Of a stretch of 52,375 nt of DNA, positions 17,482 to 26,611 are shown piece after piece. The stretch's first letter is position 1. The number at the start of each line of letters is the position of its first letter. The stretch comes from Acidobacteriota bacterium (GTDB taxonomy: Bacteria > Acidobacteriota > Vicinamibacteria > Fen-336), in NCBI GenBank assembly GCA_011526565.1, contig WYBL01000106.1, positions 1 to 52,375 of the forward strand, in the 5' to 3' direction. The notes under the pieces are model-generated. The model did not search any database. It was not told the DNA's origin and worked only from the letters and a program-made list of their open reading frames with translations. Position numbers and translations under genes: made by a program.

Positions 17482-17518
17482 GACGGCCCGGTCGCGCGAA
17501 CGCGCGGCCGGGCCGTTT
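17482..17518 (+). terminator. terminator after the SPFH-like operon
   Basis: ACGGCCCGGTCGCGCG (17483-17498) pairs with CGCGCGGCCGGGCCGT (17501-17516) almost fully, followed by TTT. A GC-rich intrinsic terminator. Confidence 0.7.
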
Positions 17519-17565
17519 CCACGAGCGCCGCTGCCAGATCACGGCGCCATCCCGCCCGAAGTCCG

Positions 17566-18723
17566 TCAAGGGAACAACGAAGCGCCCTGCAGCACCTCGA
17601 GGAAGGCGGGGACGGGAAGCAGATCGATGCCGTCGGCCGTCTTCTGGCGGCGGTCGCCGCCGAAGACGACCACGCGGCGCGTGACTCCAGGCAGGTCTGC
17701 GATCGCACGCAGCCCGCGCAGGTCGGTCTCGAACACCTGGCGTCCCGCGTGGACTTCGACACCGACGAGTTCGCGGCCGCGCCGCAGGACGAAGTCGACC
17801 TCGACGCTCGAACCGTTGCCGGGTGCCCAGTAGCCCCAGTCGTCGAACAGGCCGCGGTAGTCGCGGTAAGCGCGCAGCAGGCCGGCCACCCAGCCCTCGA
17901 ACTGCGGACCGCGCTCCTCGGCCGTGAGGGGGCCCCACTGCCGCTTCATCGCACGGGGCAGGCCCGGGTCGGCCCAGTAGAGCTTGGGATGGCGGCGCTC
18001 GCGCACGCGCAGCTTCGCCTCGAACGCCGGCAGCCGGAACGCGAGCAGCGTGTCTTCGAGGATCTCGAGGTAGGCGTTCACCGTCGTTCTCGCCGCCCCC
18101 GCGTCACGGGCCAGGCCCGAGACGTTGATCACCTGGCCGTGGAACAGCGCGGCCACGGGGAGGAAGCGCGCGAAGCCGGGCAGGTTCCGCACCAGCGCCT
18201 CGGCCTGGACTTCCTCCTTGAGGTAGAGCTGGGCGTACGCCGTCAACGCATCGCGACGATCGGCGGCCGTCCAGACGACCGGCAACGTGCCCGTCTGCAG
18301 CGCCGTCTCGAAATCGAAGTCGGGCCCGAGTTCTTCGGGCAGCAGCGGATGCATGAGGCGCCGCACGGCGCGCCCTGCGAGCAGGTTGGTCCCCGCAGTC
18401 TTGAGCTTCCGCGCACTCGAGCCGGACAGCACGAAGCGGAAGCGGCGTTGCTCGATGTGCCGGTGGACCTCGTTCAGCAGCGCGGGCAGCCGCTGAACCT
18501 CGTCCACGACCACCGTGGACCCGGGCCGCAGCGAGCGCAACTCCGCTGCGAAGCTGCCGATGTCGGCGAGGTAGGCCTGGTACAGCGCCTCGTCCAGGAG
18601 GTCCACCCAGTGGGCCTCGCCGAACGCCCCGCGCAACCAGGTGCTCTTGCCCACGCCGCGCGGCCCGAACAGGAAGAACGACCCCGGTGCCGGCTCGAGG
18701 ACTCGCTGATAGATGGATACCAC
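17566..18723 (-). CDS. AAA ATPase with DUF4143 domain
   Basis: 385 residues: Walker A GPRGVGKST (20-28), Walker B STVVVDEVQRLP, sensor FRFVLSGSSARKLK, and a C-terminal DUF4143 nuclease-like domain with the EVDFVLRRGRELVGVEV block, which is PD-(D/E)xK-like (D, E, V, Q/K spacing). This large family is common in Acidobacteriota, Spirochaetota and archaea, and its biological role is poorly known. Start: the GTG at 18721-18723 is the most upstream in-frame codon that starts at the family N-terminus (SIYQRVLEP); it lies inside a perfect palindrome. The neighbours are unrelated. Such genes are often acquired horizontally. Confidence 0.88.
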   Translation of the reverse strand: MVSIYQRVLEPAPGSFFLFGPRGVGKSTWLRGAFGEAHWVDLLDEALYQAYLADIGSFAAELRSLRPGSTVVVDEVQRLPALLNEVHRHIEQRRFRFVLSGSSARKLKTAGTNLLAGRAVRRLMHPLLPEELGPDFDFETALQTGTLPVVWTAADRRDALTAYAQLYLKEEVQAEALVRNLPGFARFLPVAALFHGQVINVSGLARDAGAARTTVNAYLEILEDTLLAFRLPAFEAKLRVRERRHPKLYWADPGLPRAMKRQWGPLTAEERGPQFEGWVAGLLRAYRDYRGLFDDWGYWAPGNGSSVEVDFVLRRGRELVGVEVHAGRQVFETDLRGLRAIADLPGVTRRVVVFGGDRRQKTADGIDLLPVPAFLEVLQGASLFP

Positions 18724-18755
18724 GCCGTCATTTTGCACTGCAAAATGACGGCGTG
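18721..18755. promoter_or_regulatory. perfect 35-bp palindrome at the DUF4143 ATPase start
   Basis: Left arm CACGCCGTCATTTTGCA (18721-18737), single centre base (18738), right arm TGCAAAATGACGGCGTG (18739-18755): 17 of 17 bases pair. It is AT-richer than its surroundings, and the left arm contains the GTG start codon of the minus-strand ATPase gene. It could be an operator, an mRNA hairpin hiding the start codon, or an end or target of a mobile unit. Confidence 0.75.
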
Positions 18756-18851
18756 CAAGGCGGAGCCAAGACCTGGAAGCGGCTGGTCGGACCTGGCGCG
18801 GTTCCGCTGAAGACCCTACTCCAGGTCGGTAACGGTGCCGGGGGCTTCCCG

Positions 18852-19760
18852 CTACAGCGGCTCGAAGTGGGTGAGGTGCTTGAACAGGCGGAAGCGCTCG
18901 TCGATCTCGGGGCGGGTCAGGCGCAGCAGGCGGTCGACGCTGAAGGCCTCGACGCTGAACGACGCCAGCGTCGAGCCCATCACCACCGCGCGGCGCAGCG
19001 CCGTCTCGTCGATGCGCTCGCCCGTCGCCAGGTAGCCGAGGAAGCCGCCGGCGAACGTGTCGCCGGCGCCGGTCGGGTCGAACACGTCCTCCAGCGGGTA
19101 GGCCGGGGCGGCGAAGCTGCCCTGGTCCGAGAACATGATCACGCCGTGCTCGCCCTTCTTGATGACGAGCGTGCGCGGGCCCATCGCGCGGATCGCGCGC
19201 GCGGCCTTGACCAGGTTCCACTCGCCGGAGAGCTCGCGGGCCTCGGCGTCGTTGACGAGCAGCACGTCGACCTGCTTCAGGGTCTTCTTCAGCTCCTCGG
19301 GCTTGCCCGAGATCCAGAAGTTCATCGTGTCGCAGGCGACCACCCGCGGGCCGTCCATCTGCGCCAGCACCTCGCGCTGCAGGACGGGATCGATGTTGCC
19401 GAGGAAGGCGTGGGACGCCTTGCGGTACGTCTCGGGCAGCTTCGGCTTGAAGCTCTCGAACACGTTGAGGTCGGTGCAGATCGTGTCGCGCGAGTTGAGG
19501 TCGTAGGAGTACTTGCCCTGCCAGTGGAAGGTCAGGCCGTCCTGCTTCTCGAGCCCCTCGAGGTCGATCTGCCGGCCGTCGAAGGCGGACAGCTCCTTCG
19601 CTCCGAAGTCGGAGCCGACCACGCCGACGAGGTGGACGCGGGTGAAGAACGCGGCCGCGATCGAGAAGAACGAGGCGCTGCCGCCGAGCACCTTCTCGGC
19701 CTTGCCGAACGGGGTCTCGACGGTGTCGAACGCGACGCTGCCGACGACGACGATGGACAT
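18852..19760 (-). CDS. PfkB-family sugar/nucleoside kinase
   Basis: 302 residues, ribokinase-like fold. N-terminal block SIVVVGSVAFDTVETPFG and GGSASFFSIAAAFF; C-terminal PfkB signature DPTGAGDTFAGGFLGYL with the catalytic Asp in GAGD. The family phosphorylates sugars or nucleosides with ATP; the substrate here cannot be fixed. It lies 8 bases after the MTA/purine nucleoside phosphorylase gene, so a nucleoside or ribose-type substrate in the same salvage route is a reasonable inference. Start ATG at 19760 with AGGAG upstream. Confidence 0.88.
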   Translation of the reverse strand: MSIVVVGSVAFDTVETPFGKAEKVLGGSASFFSIAAAFFTRVHLVGVVGSDFGAKELSAFDGRQIDLEGLEKQDGLTFHWQGKYSYDLNSRDTICTDLNVFESFKPKLPETYRKASHAFLGNIDPVLQREVLAQMDGPRVVACDTMNFWISGKPEELKKTLKQVDVLLVNDAEARELSGEWNLVKAARAIRAMGPRTLVIKKGEHGVIMFSDQGSFAAPAYPLEDVFDPTGAGDTFAGGFLGYLATGERIDETALRRAVVMGSTLASFSVEAFSVDRLLRLTRPEIDERFRLFKHLTHFEPL

Positions 19761-19768
19761 CTCTGCTC

Positions 19769-20638
19769 CTACTTCAGGTAGCGGCCGACGATCGGGGCGA
19801 GGTCGCGCTTGCGCGCCTCGGGCACCAGGTCGGGCCGGGTCATCAGGGCGTAGCGGAGCGCGCTCTCGCACTCGCAGTCGCGCGCGATCGGCAGCCGCCG
19901 CACCGCGTTCGCCAGCGTCCGCTTCGCGGTTTCGGCGTTCTGCTTGAGGATCGCCAGCACCGCGTCGACCGTGACGGCGTCGTGGTCGGGGTGCCAGCAG
20001 TCGTAGTCGGTGACGAGGGCGAGCGTCGAGTAGCAGATCTCGGCCTCGCGCGCGAGCTTGGCCTCCTGCAGGTTGGTCATGCCGACCAGGTCCATGCCCC
20101 ACGAGCGGTAGAGCTGCGACTCGGCGTACGTCGAGAACTGCGGCCCCTCCATGCATACGTAGGTGCCGCGCTCGTGCACGGTGGCACCGGCGTCGCGCGC
20201 GGCCTGGGCGAAGACGGGGGCCAGCCGCCGGCAGATCGGGTGGGCGAAGGCGACGTGGCCGACGAGCCCCTCGCCGAAGAAGGTCGACACCCGCCGGGTG
20301 GTGCGGTCGACGAACTGGTCGGGCACCACCACGTGGCCCGGCACGTACTTCTCCTGCAGCGAGCCGACGGCCGAGACGGACAGGATCCACTCGACGCCGA
20401 GCGACTTCAGCGCCCAGATGTTGGCGCGGAAGTTGAGCTCCGAGGGCAGGATGCGGTGGCCGCGGCCGTGGCGCGGCAGGAACGCGACGCGCTTGCCGTC
20501 GAGCGTGCCCAGCACGAACGCATCGGACGGGTCGCCGAACGGCGTCGGCACCGCGACCTCGCGCACGTCCGTCAGCCCCTCCATCTCGTAGAGGCCGCTG
20601 CCGCCGATGATCCCGATCTGCGCCCGTTCGTCCGCCAT
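19769..20638 (-). CDS. mtnP: S-methyl-5'-thioadenosine phosphorylase
   Basis: 289 residues of the PNP/MTAP family. It phosphorolyses methylthioadenosine to adenine and methylthioribose-1-phosphate (methionine salvage). Blocks: IGIIGGSGLYEMEGL, FLPRHGRGHRILPSELNFRANI, VSAVGSLQEKYVPGHVVVPD, YVCMEGPQFSTYAESQ and MTNLQEAKLAREAEICY. The CMEGPQFST/MTN arrangement favours MTAP over guanosine phosphorylase, although some such enzymes act on inosine. Start chosen at the ATG at 20638 (AGGGAG upstream) rather than 15 bases upstream. It precedes the PfkB kinase gene in the same operon. Confidence 0.9.
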   Translation of the reverse strand: MADERAQIGIIGGSGLYEMEGLTDVREVAVPTPFGDPSDAFVLGTLDGKRVAFLPRHGRGHRILPSELNFRANIWALKSLGVEWILSVSAVGSLQEKYVPGHVVVPDQFVDRTTRRVSTFFGEGLVGHVAFAHPICRRLAPVFAQAARDAGATVHERGTYVCMEGPQFSTYAESQLYRSWGMDLVGMTNLQEAKLAREAEICYSTLALVTDYDCWHPDHDAVTVDAVLAILKQNAETAKRTLANAVRRLPIARDCECESALRYALMTRPDLVPEARKRDLAPIVGRYLK

Positions 20639-20692
20639 GTCTCTCCCTCGCACTGGGCGACGCGGCCGCCGTGGGCCGCGCTCTCGTCGATC

Positions 20693-21088
20693 TCAGGCCT
20701 GCTTCAGCTCCAGCAGCACGCCGCCCGCCGAGCGCGGGTGGACGAACGCGACCTGGCAGCCGCCGGCGCCGACCCGCGGCGTCTCGTCGAGGAGCTGCAC
20801 GCCGCGCTCCTTCAGCCGCCGCAGCGCCTCGTGGATGTCGTCGACCTGCACGCAGACGTGGTGCAGCCCGGAGCGCTTCTCCAGGAACTTCGCGATCACG
20901 GAGGTGGGATCGGTCGGCTCCAGCAGCTCGAGGTGCGACTCCCCCACCGGCAGGAACGCCGTCTTCACCTTCTCGGTCGGCACGTCGTGGGTGCCCTCGA
21001 GCTCGAAGCCGAGCGCCTCGAACGCCCGCAGCGACTCGTCGAGCGACTTCACGGCGATGCCCAGGTGGTCGATCTTGAGGATCTTCAT
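20693..21088 (-). CDS. mce: methylmalonyl-CoA epimerase
   Basis: 131 residues, VOC-fold metalloenzyme that interconverts (S)- and (R)-methylmalonyl-CoA. Family blocks: LKIDHLGIAVKSLDESLRAF with the first metal His, SHLELLEPTDPTSVIAKFLE, GLHHVCVQVDDI with the second metal His, and GVLLELKQ with the metal Glu. Length is normal. The MeaB gene lies 26 bases upstream on the same strand, which supports the propionyl-CoA/methylmalonyl-CoA route (branched-chain amino acid or odd-chain fatty acid breakdown). The mutase itself is not in the window. Confidence 0.92.
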   Translation of the reverse strand: MKILKIDHLGIAVKSLDESLRAFEALGFELEGTHDVPTEKVKTAFLPVGESHLELLEPTDPTSVIAKFLEKRSGLHHVCVQVDDIHEALRRLKERGVQLLDETPRVGAGGCQVAFVHPRSAGGVLLELKQA

Positions 21089-21114
21089 GGCGAACTCTCC
21101 AGGTGAACGCGGCG

Positions 21115-22062
<948 letters not shown>

Positions 22063-22083
22063 CCCTGGAAACTCCCGCGGTCG

Positions 22084-23229
22084 CTACTTGAGGCCGAGCA
22101 GGTGGCGCGCGATGACCAGCCGTTGCACCTCGCTCGTGCCCTCGCCGATGGTGCCGAGCTTGGAGTCGCGCAGCGCGCGCTCGACCGGGTACTCCTTGAC
22201 GTAGCCGTAGCCGCCGTGGATCTGGATCGCCTCCAGCGCCACCTTGACGGAGATCTCGCTGGCGTAGAGCTTGGCCATCGACGACTCGAGGCCGTGGTCC
22301 TTGCCGCTGTCGCGCAGCCAGGCGGCGCGCAGCATCAGCAGCCGCGCGGCGTCGATCTGGACCGCCATGTCGGCCAGCTTGAACTGGGTGGCCTGGAAGC
22401 TGGCGATCGCCTGGTCGAACTGGCGCCGGCCCTGCGAGTACTTGAGCGCCGCCTCGAACGCGCCCTGGGCGATGCCGATCGAGAACGCGGCGATCGAGAT
22501 GCGGCCGCGGTCGAGGATGCGCAGGGTGTCGACGAAGCCCATGCCGGGCTTGCCCAGCATGTTCTCCTTCGGGATGCGGCAGTCCTCGAACACCAGCTCG
22601 GAGGTGTCGGACGCGCGCACGCCGAGCTTGTCCTCCTTCTTGCCGGGGCGGAAGCCCTTCGTGCCCTTTTCGACGATGAAGGCGGAGATGCCCTTCTTGC
22701 CCTTCGTCTTGTCGGTCACCGCCATCACCACCGCGACCTCGGCGATGCGGCCGTTGGTGATGAAGGTCTTGGAGCCGTTGAGCACCCACGAGTCGCCGTC
22801 CAGCACGGCCGTGGTCTTGGTGCCGCCGGCGTCGGAGCCGGCCGAGTTCTCGGTCAGGCCCCAGGCCCCGACCCACTCGCCCTTCGCCAGCGGGGTCAGG
22901 TACTTCTTCTTCTGCTCCTCCGTGCCGACCAGGAAGATGTGGCCGGAGCACAGCGAGTTGTGGGCGGCGATCGACAGCGCGACGCCGGCGTCCACCCGCG
23001 ACAGCTCCTCGATCGCGATCGCGTACTCCGCGGTCGACAGGCCGGCGCCGCCGTACTGGGCAGGCCAGGTCGCCCCCATCAGGCCCAACTCACCCGCCTT
23101 CGTGAAGATCTCGCGCGGGAACTCCTGCTTCTCGTCCCACTCGCGGGAGTGGGGCGCCAGTTCCTTCTCCGCAAACTCGCGGACGGTCTTCTTGAGGAGC
23201 TGCTGCTCCTCGGAGAGGGCGAAATCCAA
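22084..23229 (-). CDS. acyl-CoA dehydrogenase (short-chain type)
   Basis: 381 residues, FAD-dependent acyl-CoA dehydrogenase catalysing alpha,beta-dehydrogenation of an acyl-CoA and passing electrons to ETF. Blocks: [38 protein letters not shown] (FAD/substrate), [53 protein letters not shown], and the catalytic Glu363 in [10 protein letters not shown]. The family's usual Tyr before that Glu is Gly. The neighbours MeaB and the epimerase suggest a branched-chain or short-chain substrate. Confidence 0.92.
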   Translation of the reverse strand: MDFALSEEQQLLKKTVREFAEKELAPHSREWDEKQEFPREIFTKAGELGLMGATWPAQYGGAGLSTAEYAIAIEELSRVDAGVALSIAAHNSLCSGHIFLVGTEEQKKKYLTPLAKGEWVGAWGLTENSAGSDAGGTKTTAVLDGDSWVLNGSKTFITNGRIAEVAVVMAVTDKTKGKKGISAFIVEKGTKGFRPGKKEDKLGVRASDTSELVFEDCRIPKENMLGKPGMGFVDTLRILDRGRISIAAFSIGIAQGAFEAALKYSQGRRQFDQAIASFQATQFKLADMAVQIDAARLLMLRAAWLRDSGKDHGLESSMAKLYASEISVKVALEAIQIHGGYGYVKEYPVERALRDSKLGTIGEGTSEVQRLVIARHLLGLK

Positions 23230-23294
23230 GGGGAGGGCCTCCTGAAAGGGGCGGCCCGGGCGCCTCGGGGCGAGGGCCGGGCCAACGCGGCAGT

Positions 23295-24161
23295 TTAACC
23301 CACGGGGGTCGGTTCGACGGGCGGGGCGGACGGGGTCGGTTCCGGGGTTGGTTCCGGGGTCGGCTCGGGCTCCTCGGGGAGTTCACCCTCGTCCTCCGGG
23401 AGTTCGGGTTCGGGTTCCGGCTCCGTGCCCAGCCCCGCGGCGTCCCGCTTCACGTAGCCCGCCCGGCTCATCAGGCGCAGCACACGCTTCGTCGCGCTCG
23501 CGTGGCGCTTCGGATTGACCCGCGGGTTGATCCGTCGCGGGTTGGGGATCATCGCCGCCAGTGCCGCCGCCTCCTGCACGTCGAGTTCCGCCGCGCCCTT
23601 GCCGAAGTAGCGCCGGGCGGCAGCCTCGCAGCCGTAGACGCCGTCGCCCCACTCGATCACGTTGAGGTAGAGCTCGAGGATGCGGGCCTTGCTCAGGTCC
23701 TCCTCCAGCCAGCGGGTGACGATCAGCTCGCGCAGCTTGCGCACCGGGTCCTTGCGCGTCGTGAAGAACAGGTTCTTGACGAGCTGTTGGCTGATCGTGG
23801 ACCCGCCGCGAGCGAAGCGCCCCTTCTCGAGGTTCTTCTCGATCGAGAGCTTCACCTGGTCCCAGTTGAAGCCGGCGTGGCCGAAGAAGGTGTCGTCTTC
23901 GGCCGTCACCACGGCATGGATCAGGTGCTTCGACACGGCCGACAGCGGCACCCAGCGCTGCTCCTTGCGGGGCTTGCGCCCCTTCGCCTTCGCTTCCGCC
24001 TCGCGCTGCTGCATCACGCCGGTGGTCTTCGGGCGCTCCTTCGCCAGCCGTCGCACGTCGGCTCGCGCTGGCAGGCCCGCCCACACCCAGCCGGCGAAGA
24101 GGAGGGCCAGCGCCAGCAAGGCAGCGGCGGCGCGCGGGAGCAGGCGGCGGAGGCGGCCCAT
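23295..24161 (-). CDS. mtgA: monofunctional peptidoglycan glycosyltransferase MtgA with acidic Pro/Glu/Thr tail
   Basis: 288 residues: N-terminal membrane anchor ([20 protein letters not shown]) and a GT51 domain polymerising lipid II into glycan strands. Catalytic Glu in [35 protein letters not shown], then [28 protein letters not shown]. No transpeptidase domain follows. Unusual is the roughly 50-residue tail made of Glu/Pro/Thr repeats ([20 protein letters not shown], then [11 protein letters not shown]), absent from typical MtgA, which may tether or space the enzyme in the periplasm. Confidence 0.9.
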   Translation of the reverse strand: MGRLRRLLPRAAAALLALALLFAGWVWAGLPARADVRRLAKERPKTTGVMQQREAEAKAKGRKPRKEQRWVPLSAVSKHLIHAVVTAEDDTFFGHAGFNWDQVKLSIEKNLEKGRFARGGSTISQQLVKNLFFTTRKDPVRKLRELIVTRWLEEDLSKARILELYLNVIEWGDGVYGCEAAARRYFGKGAAELDVQEAAALAAMIPNPRRINPRVNPKRHASATKRVLRLMSRAGYVKRDAAGLGTEPEPEPELPEDEGELPEEPEPTPEPTPEPTPSAPPVEPTPVG

Positions 24162-24195
24162 GGGCGGGCCGAGCCTACCGCGGCCCGGGGCGGGC

Positions 24196-24201
24196 TACCA
24201 T
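24196..24201 (+). promoter_or_regulatory. -10 element of the CBS-domain gene
   Basis: TACCAT ends 6 bases before the ATG at 24208 with no Shine-Dalgarno sequence, which is the spacing of a leaderless transcript. Confidence 0.35.
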
Positions 24202-24207
24202 CCGCCC

Positions 24208-24696
24208 ATGCCCTCCATCGACTCGCGTTGCCCGCAATGCGGCACGCCGCTGCCGGCGGGCACCCCCGCCTGGGTGCGCCGGCTGACGGTGGGCCAGGTG
24301 ATGACGGCGGCCCCGCTGACCCTCTCGCCCGAGGACTCGCTGATGCGGGGCCTGGAGCTGATGCGCATCCACGGCGTGCGCCGGATCCCGATCGTGATCG
24401 GCGAGACGCTGGTCGGCCTGCTGGCCGAAGGCGATCTCAAGCGCGCCCAGCCCTCGACGCTCGTCTCCTCCGAAGAAGAGTTCGTGCGGGTGATGGAGGA
24501 GACGCCGGTCTCGCGGATCATGATCAACAACCCGGTCTTCACCCGCGAGGACGAGCCACTGCTGGAGGCGGTGCGCACGCTGCACGGCACCAAGTTCGGC
24601 GCACTGCCCGTGATCCGCGAGGGGAAGCTGGTGGGGATCCTCACCGACTCCGACGCGCTGCGGGTGATGGGCGACCTGCTGGAGCACGGCGGCTAG
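24208..24696 (+). CDS. CBS-domain pair protein
   Basis: 162 residues with a tandem CBS (Bateman) module: VGQVMTAAPLTLSPEDSLMRGLELM...RRIPIVIGETLVGLLAEGDL, then VSRIMINNPVFTREDEPLLEAV...FGALPVIREGKLVGILTDSD. CBS pairs bind adenosine nucleotides and regulate partner proteins. The N-terminus has a single zinc-knuckle-like CPQC. There is no effector domain, so it must work in trans; its partner is not evident. The next gene (SGNH hydrolase) starts 3 bases after the stop. Confidence 0.88.
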   Translation: MPSIDSRCPQCGTPLPAGTPAWVRRLTVGQVMTAAPLTLSPEDSLMRGLELMRIHGVRRIPIVIGETLVGLLAEGDLKRAQPSTLVSSEEEFVRVMEETPVSRIMINNPVFTREDEPLLEAVRTLHGTKFGALPVIREGKLVGILTDSDALRVMGDLLEHGG

Positions 24697-24699
24697 CGC

Positions 24700-25818
24700 T
24701 TGCCGCTGTCGCGCCCGCTGCGGGCCGCGGCGCTGGCCGCCCCCGCGCTGCTGTTCGCCCTGCTGCTGGCTGCCGCCGAGGCCGCCGTCCGCGCCGCCCT
24801 GCCGCCGCTCTCCGGCGTCGAGGTGCTGGTCCGCGATCCCGCCCAGCGCGCGGGCTTCGGCGACCGCCGCGCGGTGTCGATCTTCGAGGCCGACCCGGTG
24901 CGGCTGTGGAGGCTGCGCCCGGGACTGCGCGACGTGATCTGGGACTTCACGCCGGTCTCCACGGACGGGGACGGCCTGCGCACCTTCGGCGCGCCTGCCC
25001 CGCCCGGAGGCACCTCCATGCGCATCCTCGCGCTGGGCGACTCCGTGACGTTCGGCTACCGCGTACCTGTCGTCTGGCCGGAGCGCCCGAACCAGTTCGA
25101 TCGCGAGGCGCGGCCGTGGCCCGCGCTCGTCGAGCAGGCGCTGCGCGAGGCGAATCCCGGCCGCGCGATCGAAGTGCGGTCGCTGGCCGTGCCCGGCTAC
25201 ACGTCGCACCAGGGCCGGCTGTGGCTCGAGCGCGAGATGGACCGGGCGCGGCCGGCGCTGGTCGTCGCGCTCTACGGCTGGAACGACCAGAACCTGCGCC
25301 CCGTGCCCGACGCCGACTCGATGCCCGCGGGCGGCCCCGTCGTGTGGGCGCGCGGGCTGGCGCTGCGCTCGCAGGCGCTGCTGCGGCTGGCGGCCTGGTC
25401 GCGCGGCGACGGCGGCGCCGCGACGGCGCCGCACTGGCGCGTCTCGGCCCCGGAGTTCGCGGCCAATCACCGGGCGATGGCGGCGCTGGCCGCGGCCCGC
25501 GGCGCGCGTTTCGTTGCGATCGCACCGGTCTTCGGCGACGCGGTCGCACTGCCGGGCGACGCGCCGCGGATGCAGGCGTTGCGCGAGGCCCTGCGCGGCG
25601 CCGCGCGCGAGGCGGCGTTCCCGCTGCTCGAGGTGCCGGAGTTGACCGAGGCCGCGCACCCGGACAACCGCTGGCTGTTCGGCGAGACGATCCACCCCAG
25701 CCACCTCGGCCACCGCCTGCTCGCGCAGCGGCTGCTCGATCTGCTCGCGCGCGAGGCCGCGCTGCCCGGCCTCGCGATTCCGACGCCGTCGGCCCCATCG
25801 GTGACAATGAGCCCGTGA
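24700..25818 (+). CDS. SGNH/GDSL-family hydrolase, membrane-anchored or secreted
   Basis: 372 residues starting at a TTG with a hydrophobic N-terminus (LAAPALLFALLLAAAEAAVR). The SGNH hydrolase blocks are in order: nucleophile Ser115 in ILALGDSVTFGY, block II Gly in VPGYTSHQG, block III Asn in YGWNDQN, and the Asp/His pair in ETIHPSHLGHRLL. The enzyme is an esterase or acyl-hydrolase acting outside the cytoplasm on an unknown ester, possibly a glycan O-acyl group. The stop overlaps the next start by four bases (GTGA), so it is coupled to the methyltransferase gene. Confidence 0.83.
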   Translation: MPLSRPLRAAALAAPALLFALLLAAAEAAVRAALPPLSGVEVLVRDPAQRAGFGDRRAVSIFEADPVRLWRLRPGLRDVIWDFTPVSTDGDGLRTFGAPAPPGGTSMRILALGDSVTFGYRVPVVWPERPNQFDREARPWPALVEQALREANPGRAIEVRSLAVPGYTSHQGRLWLEREMDRARPALVVALYGWNDQNLRPVPDADSMPAGGPVVWARGLALRSQALLRLAAWSRGDGGAATAPHWRVSAPEFAANHRAMAALAAARGARFVAIAPVFGDAVALPGDAPRMQALREALRGAAREAAFPLLEVPELTEAAHPDNRWLFGETIHPSHLGHRLLAQRLLDLLAREAALPGLAIPTPSAPSVTMSP

Positions 25819-26540
25819 ACGCGCGCGAAGAGGCCGACGTCGAGACCGCGTCCGCGGACTACGCCCGGCGCTTCGCAGGACCGGTCGGCACCTGGTTCCT
25901 CGACGTCCAGGCGCGGGCGACGCTGGAATTGCTGGCGCCGTTCCCGCGGGCGAGCGTGCTCGACGTCGGCGGCGGCCACGGCCAGGTGGCGGAGGCGCTG
26001 CTGGCGGCGGGCCACCCGCTGACCGTGCTCGGCAGCCGTGCCGACGCCTGCTCCGCGACGTTGCGACCGCGGGTGGACGAGGGCCGCGTCCGCTTCGTGA
26101 CCGCCGACCTGCTGGCCTGCGGCCAGCCGGACGGCGCCTTCGACGTCGTGCTCTCCTACCGGCTGCTGCCTCACGTGGAACGCTGGCCCGCGCTGATCGC
26201 CGAGTTGTGCCGGCTCGCGCGACGCGCGGTGATCGTCGACTACCCCACCCGGCGCTCGGTGAACGCCGTGGCCGAGGGCTTCTTCGCGGTGAAGAAGGGC
26301 GTCGAGGGCAACACGCGACCGTTCCTCGTCTTTCACGAGCGCGAGATCGCCGACGCCTTCGCCGCTTCCAGGTTCCGCGAGACGGCTCGCCGGCCGCAGT
26401 TCTTCTTCCCGATGGCGCTGCACCGCGGCCTCGGCCACGCCGGCGTATCGCGCGCGCTGGAGGGCGCCGCCGGCGCCCTGGGCCTGCGGCGCGCGCTGGG
26501 CTCGCCCGTGATCCTGCGCTGCGAACGGGCGGCCGCATGA
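25815..26540 (+). CDS. class I SAM-dependent methyltransferase
   Basis: 241 residues from a GTG start. Rossmann motif I ASVLDVGGGHGQVAEALL, motif II in LTVLGSRADA, motif III/IV FDVVLSYRLLPHVERWPALI. Its substrate is unknown. It lies between the SGNH hydrolase gene and a second methyltransferase gene; such pairs occur in surface glycan or small-molecule loci, though no glycosyltransferase is present here. Translation is likely coupled to the gene upstream by the GTGA overlap. Confidence 0.82.
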   Translation: MNAREEADVETASADYARRFAGPVGTWFLDVQARATLELLAPFPRASVLDVGGGHGQVAEALLAAGHPLTVLGSRADACSATLRPRVDEGRVRFVTADLLACGQPDGAFDVVLSYRLLPHVERWPALIAELCRLARRAVIVDYPTRRSVNAVAEGFFAVKKGVEGNTRPFLVFHEREIADAFAASRFRETARRPQFFFPMALHRGLGHAGVSRALEGAAGALGLRRALGSPVILRCERAAA

Positions 26541-26611
26541 GCGACGCGAAGCGGAGCGATCCGGTTCGCCCTCGCGCCGGGATTCACTCCCGGCGCGACG
26601 AGGGCCAATGA
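26537..26611 (+). CDS. possible 24-residue ORF bridging two methyltransferase genes
   Basis: ATG at 26537 overlaps the stop of the preceding gene (ATGA), and its TGA (26609-26611) overlaps the ATG of the next gene (ATGA). The product would be a 24-residue basic peptide (about MSDAKRSDPVRPRAG and on). It runs through the hairpin at 26568-26605. It may only relay ribosomes through the junction, or it may be chance; no conserved peptide is recognised. Confidence 0.3.
   Translation: MSDAKRSDPVRPRAGIHSRRDEGQ
26568..26605 (+). other. strong hairpin between methyltransferase genes
   Basis: GCCCTCGCGCCGGGA (26568-26582) pairs with TCCCGGCGCGACGAGGGC (26588-26605): 10 perfect pairs, a small bulge, then 5 more. 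It ends 2 bases before the next ATG, so it would hide the ribosome-binding region. It fits translational control or attenuation better than termination. Confidence 0.5.
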
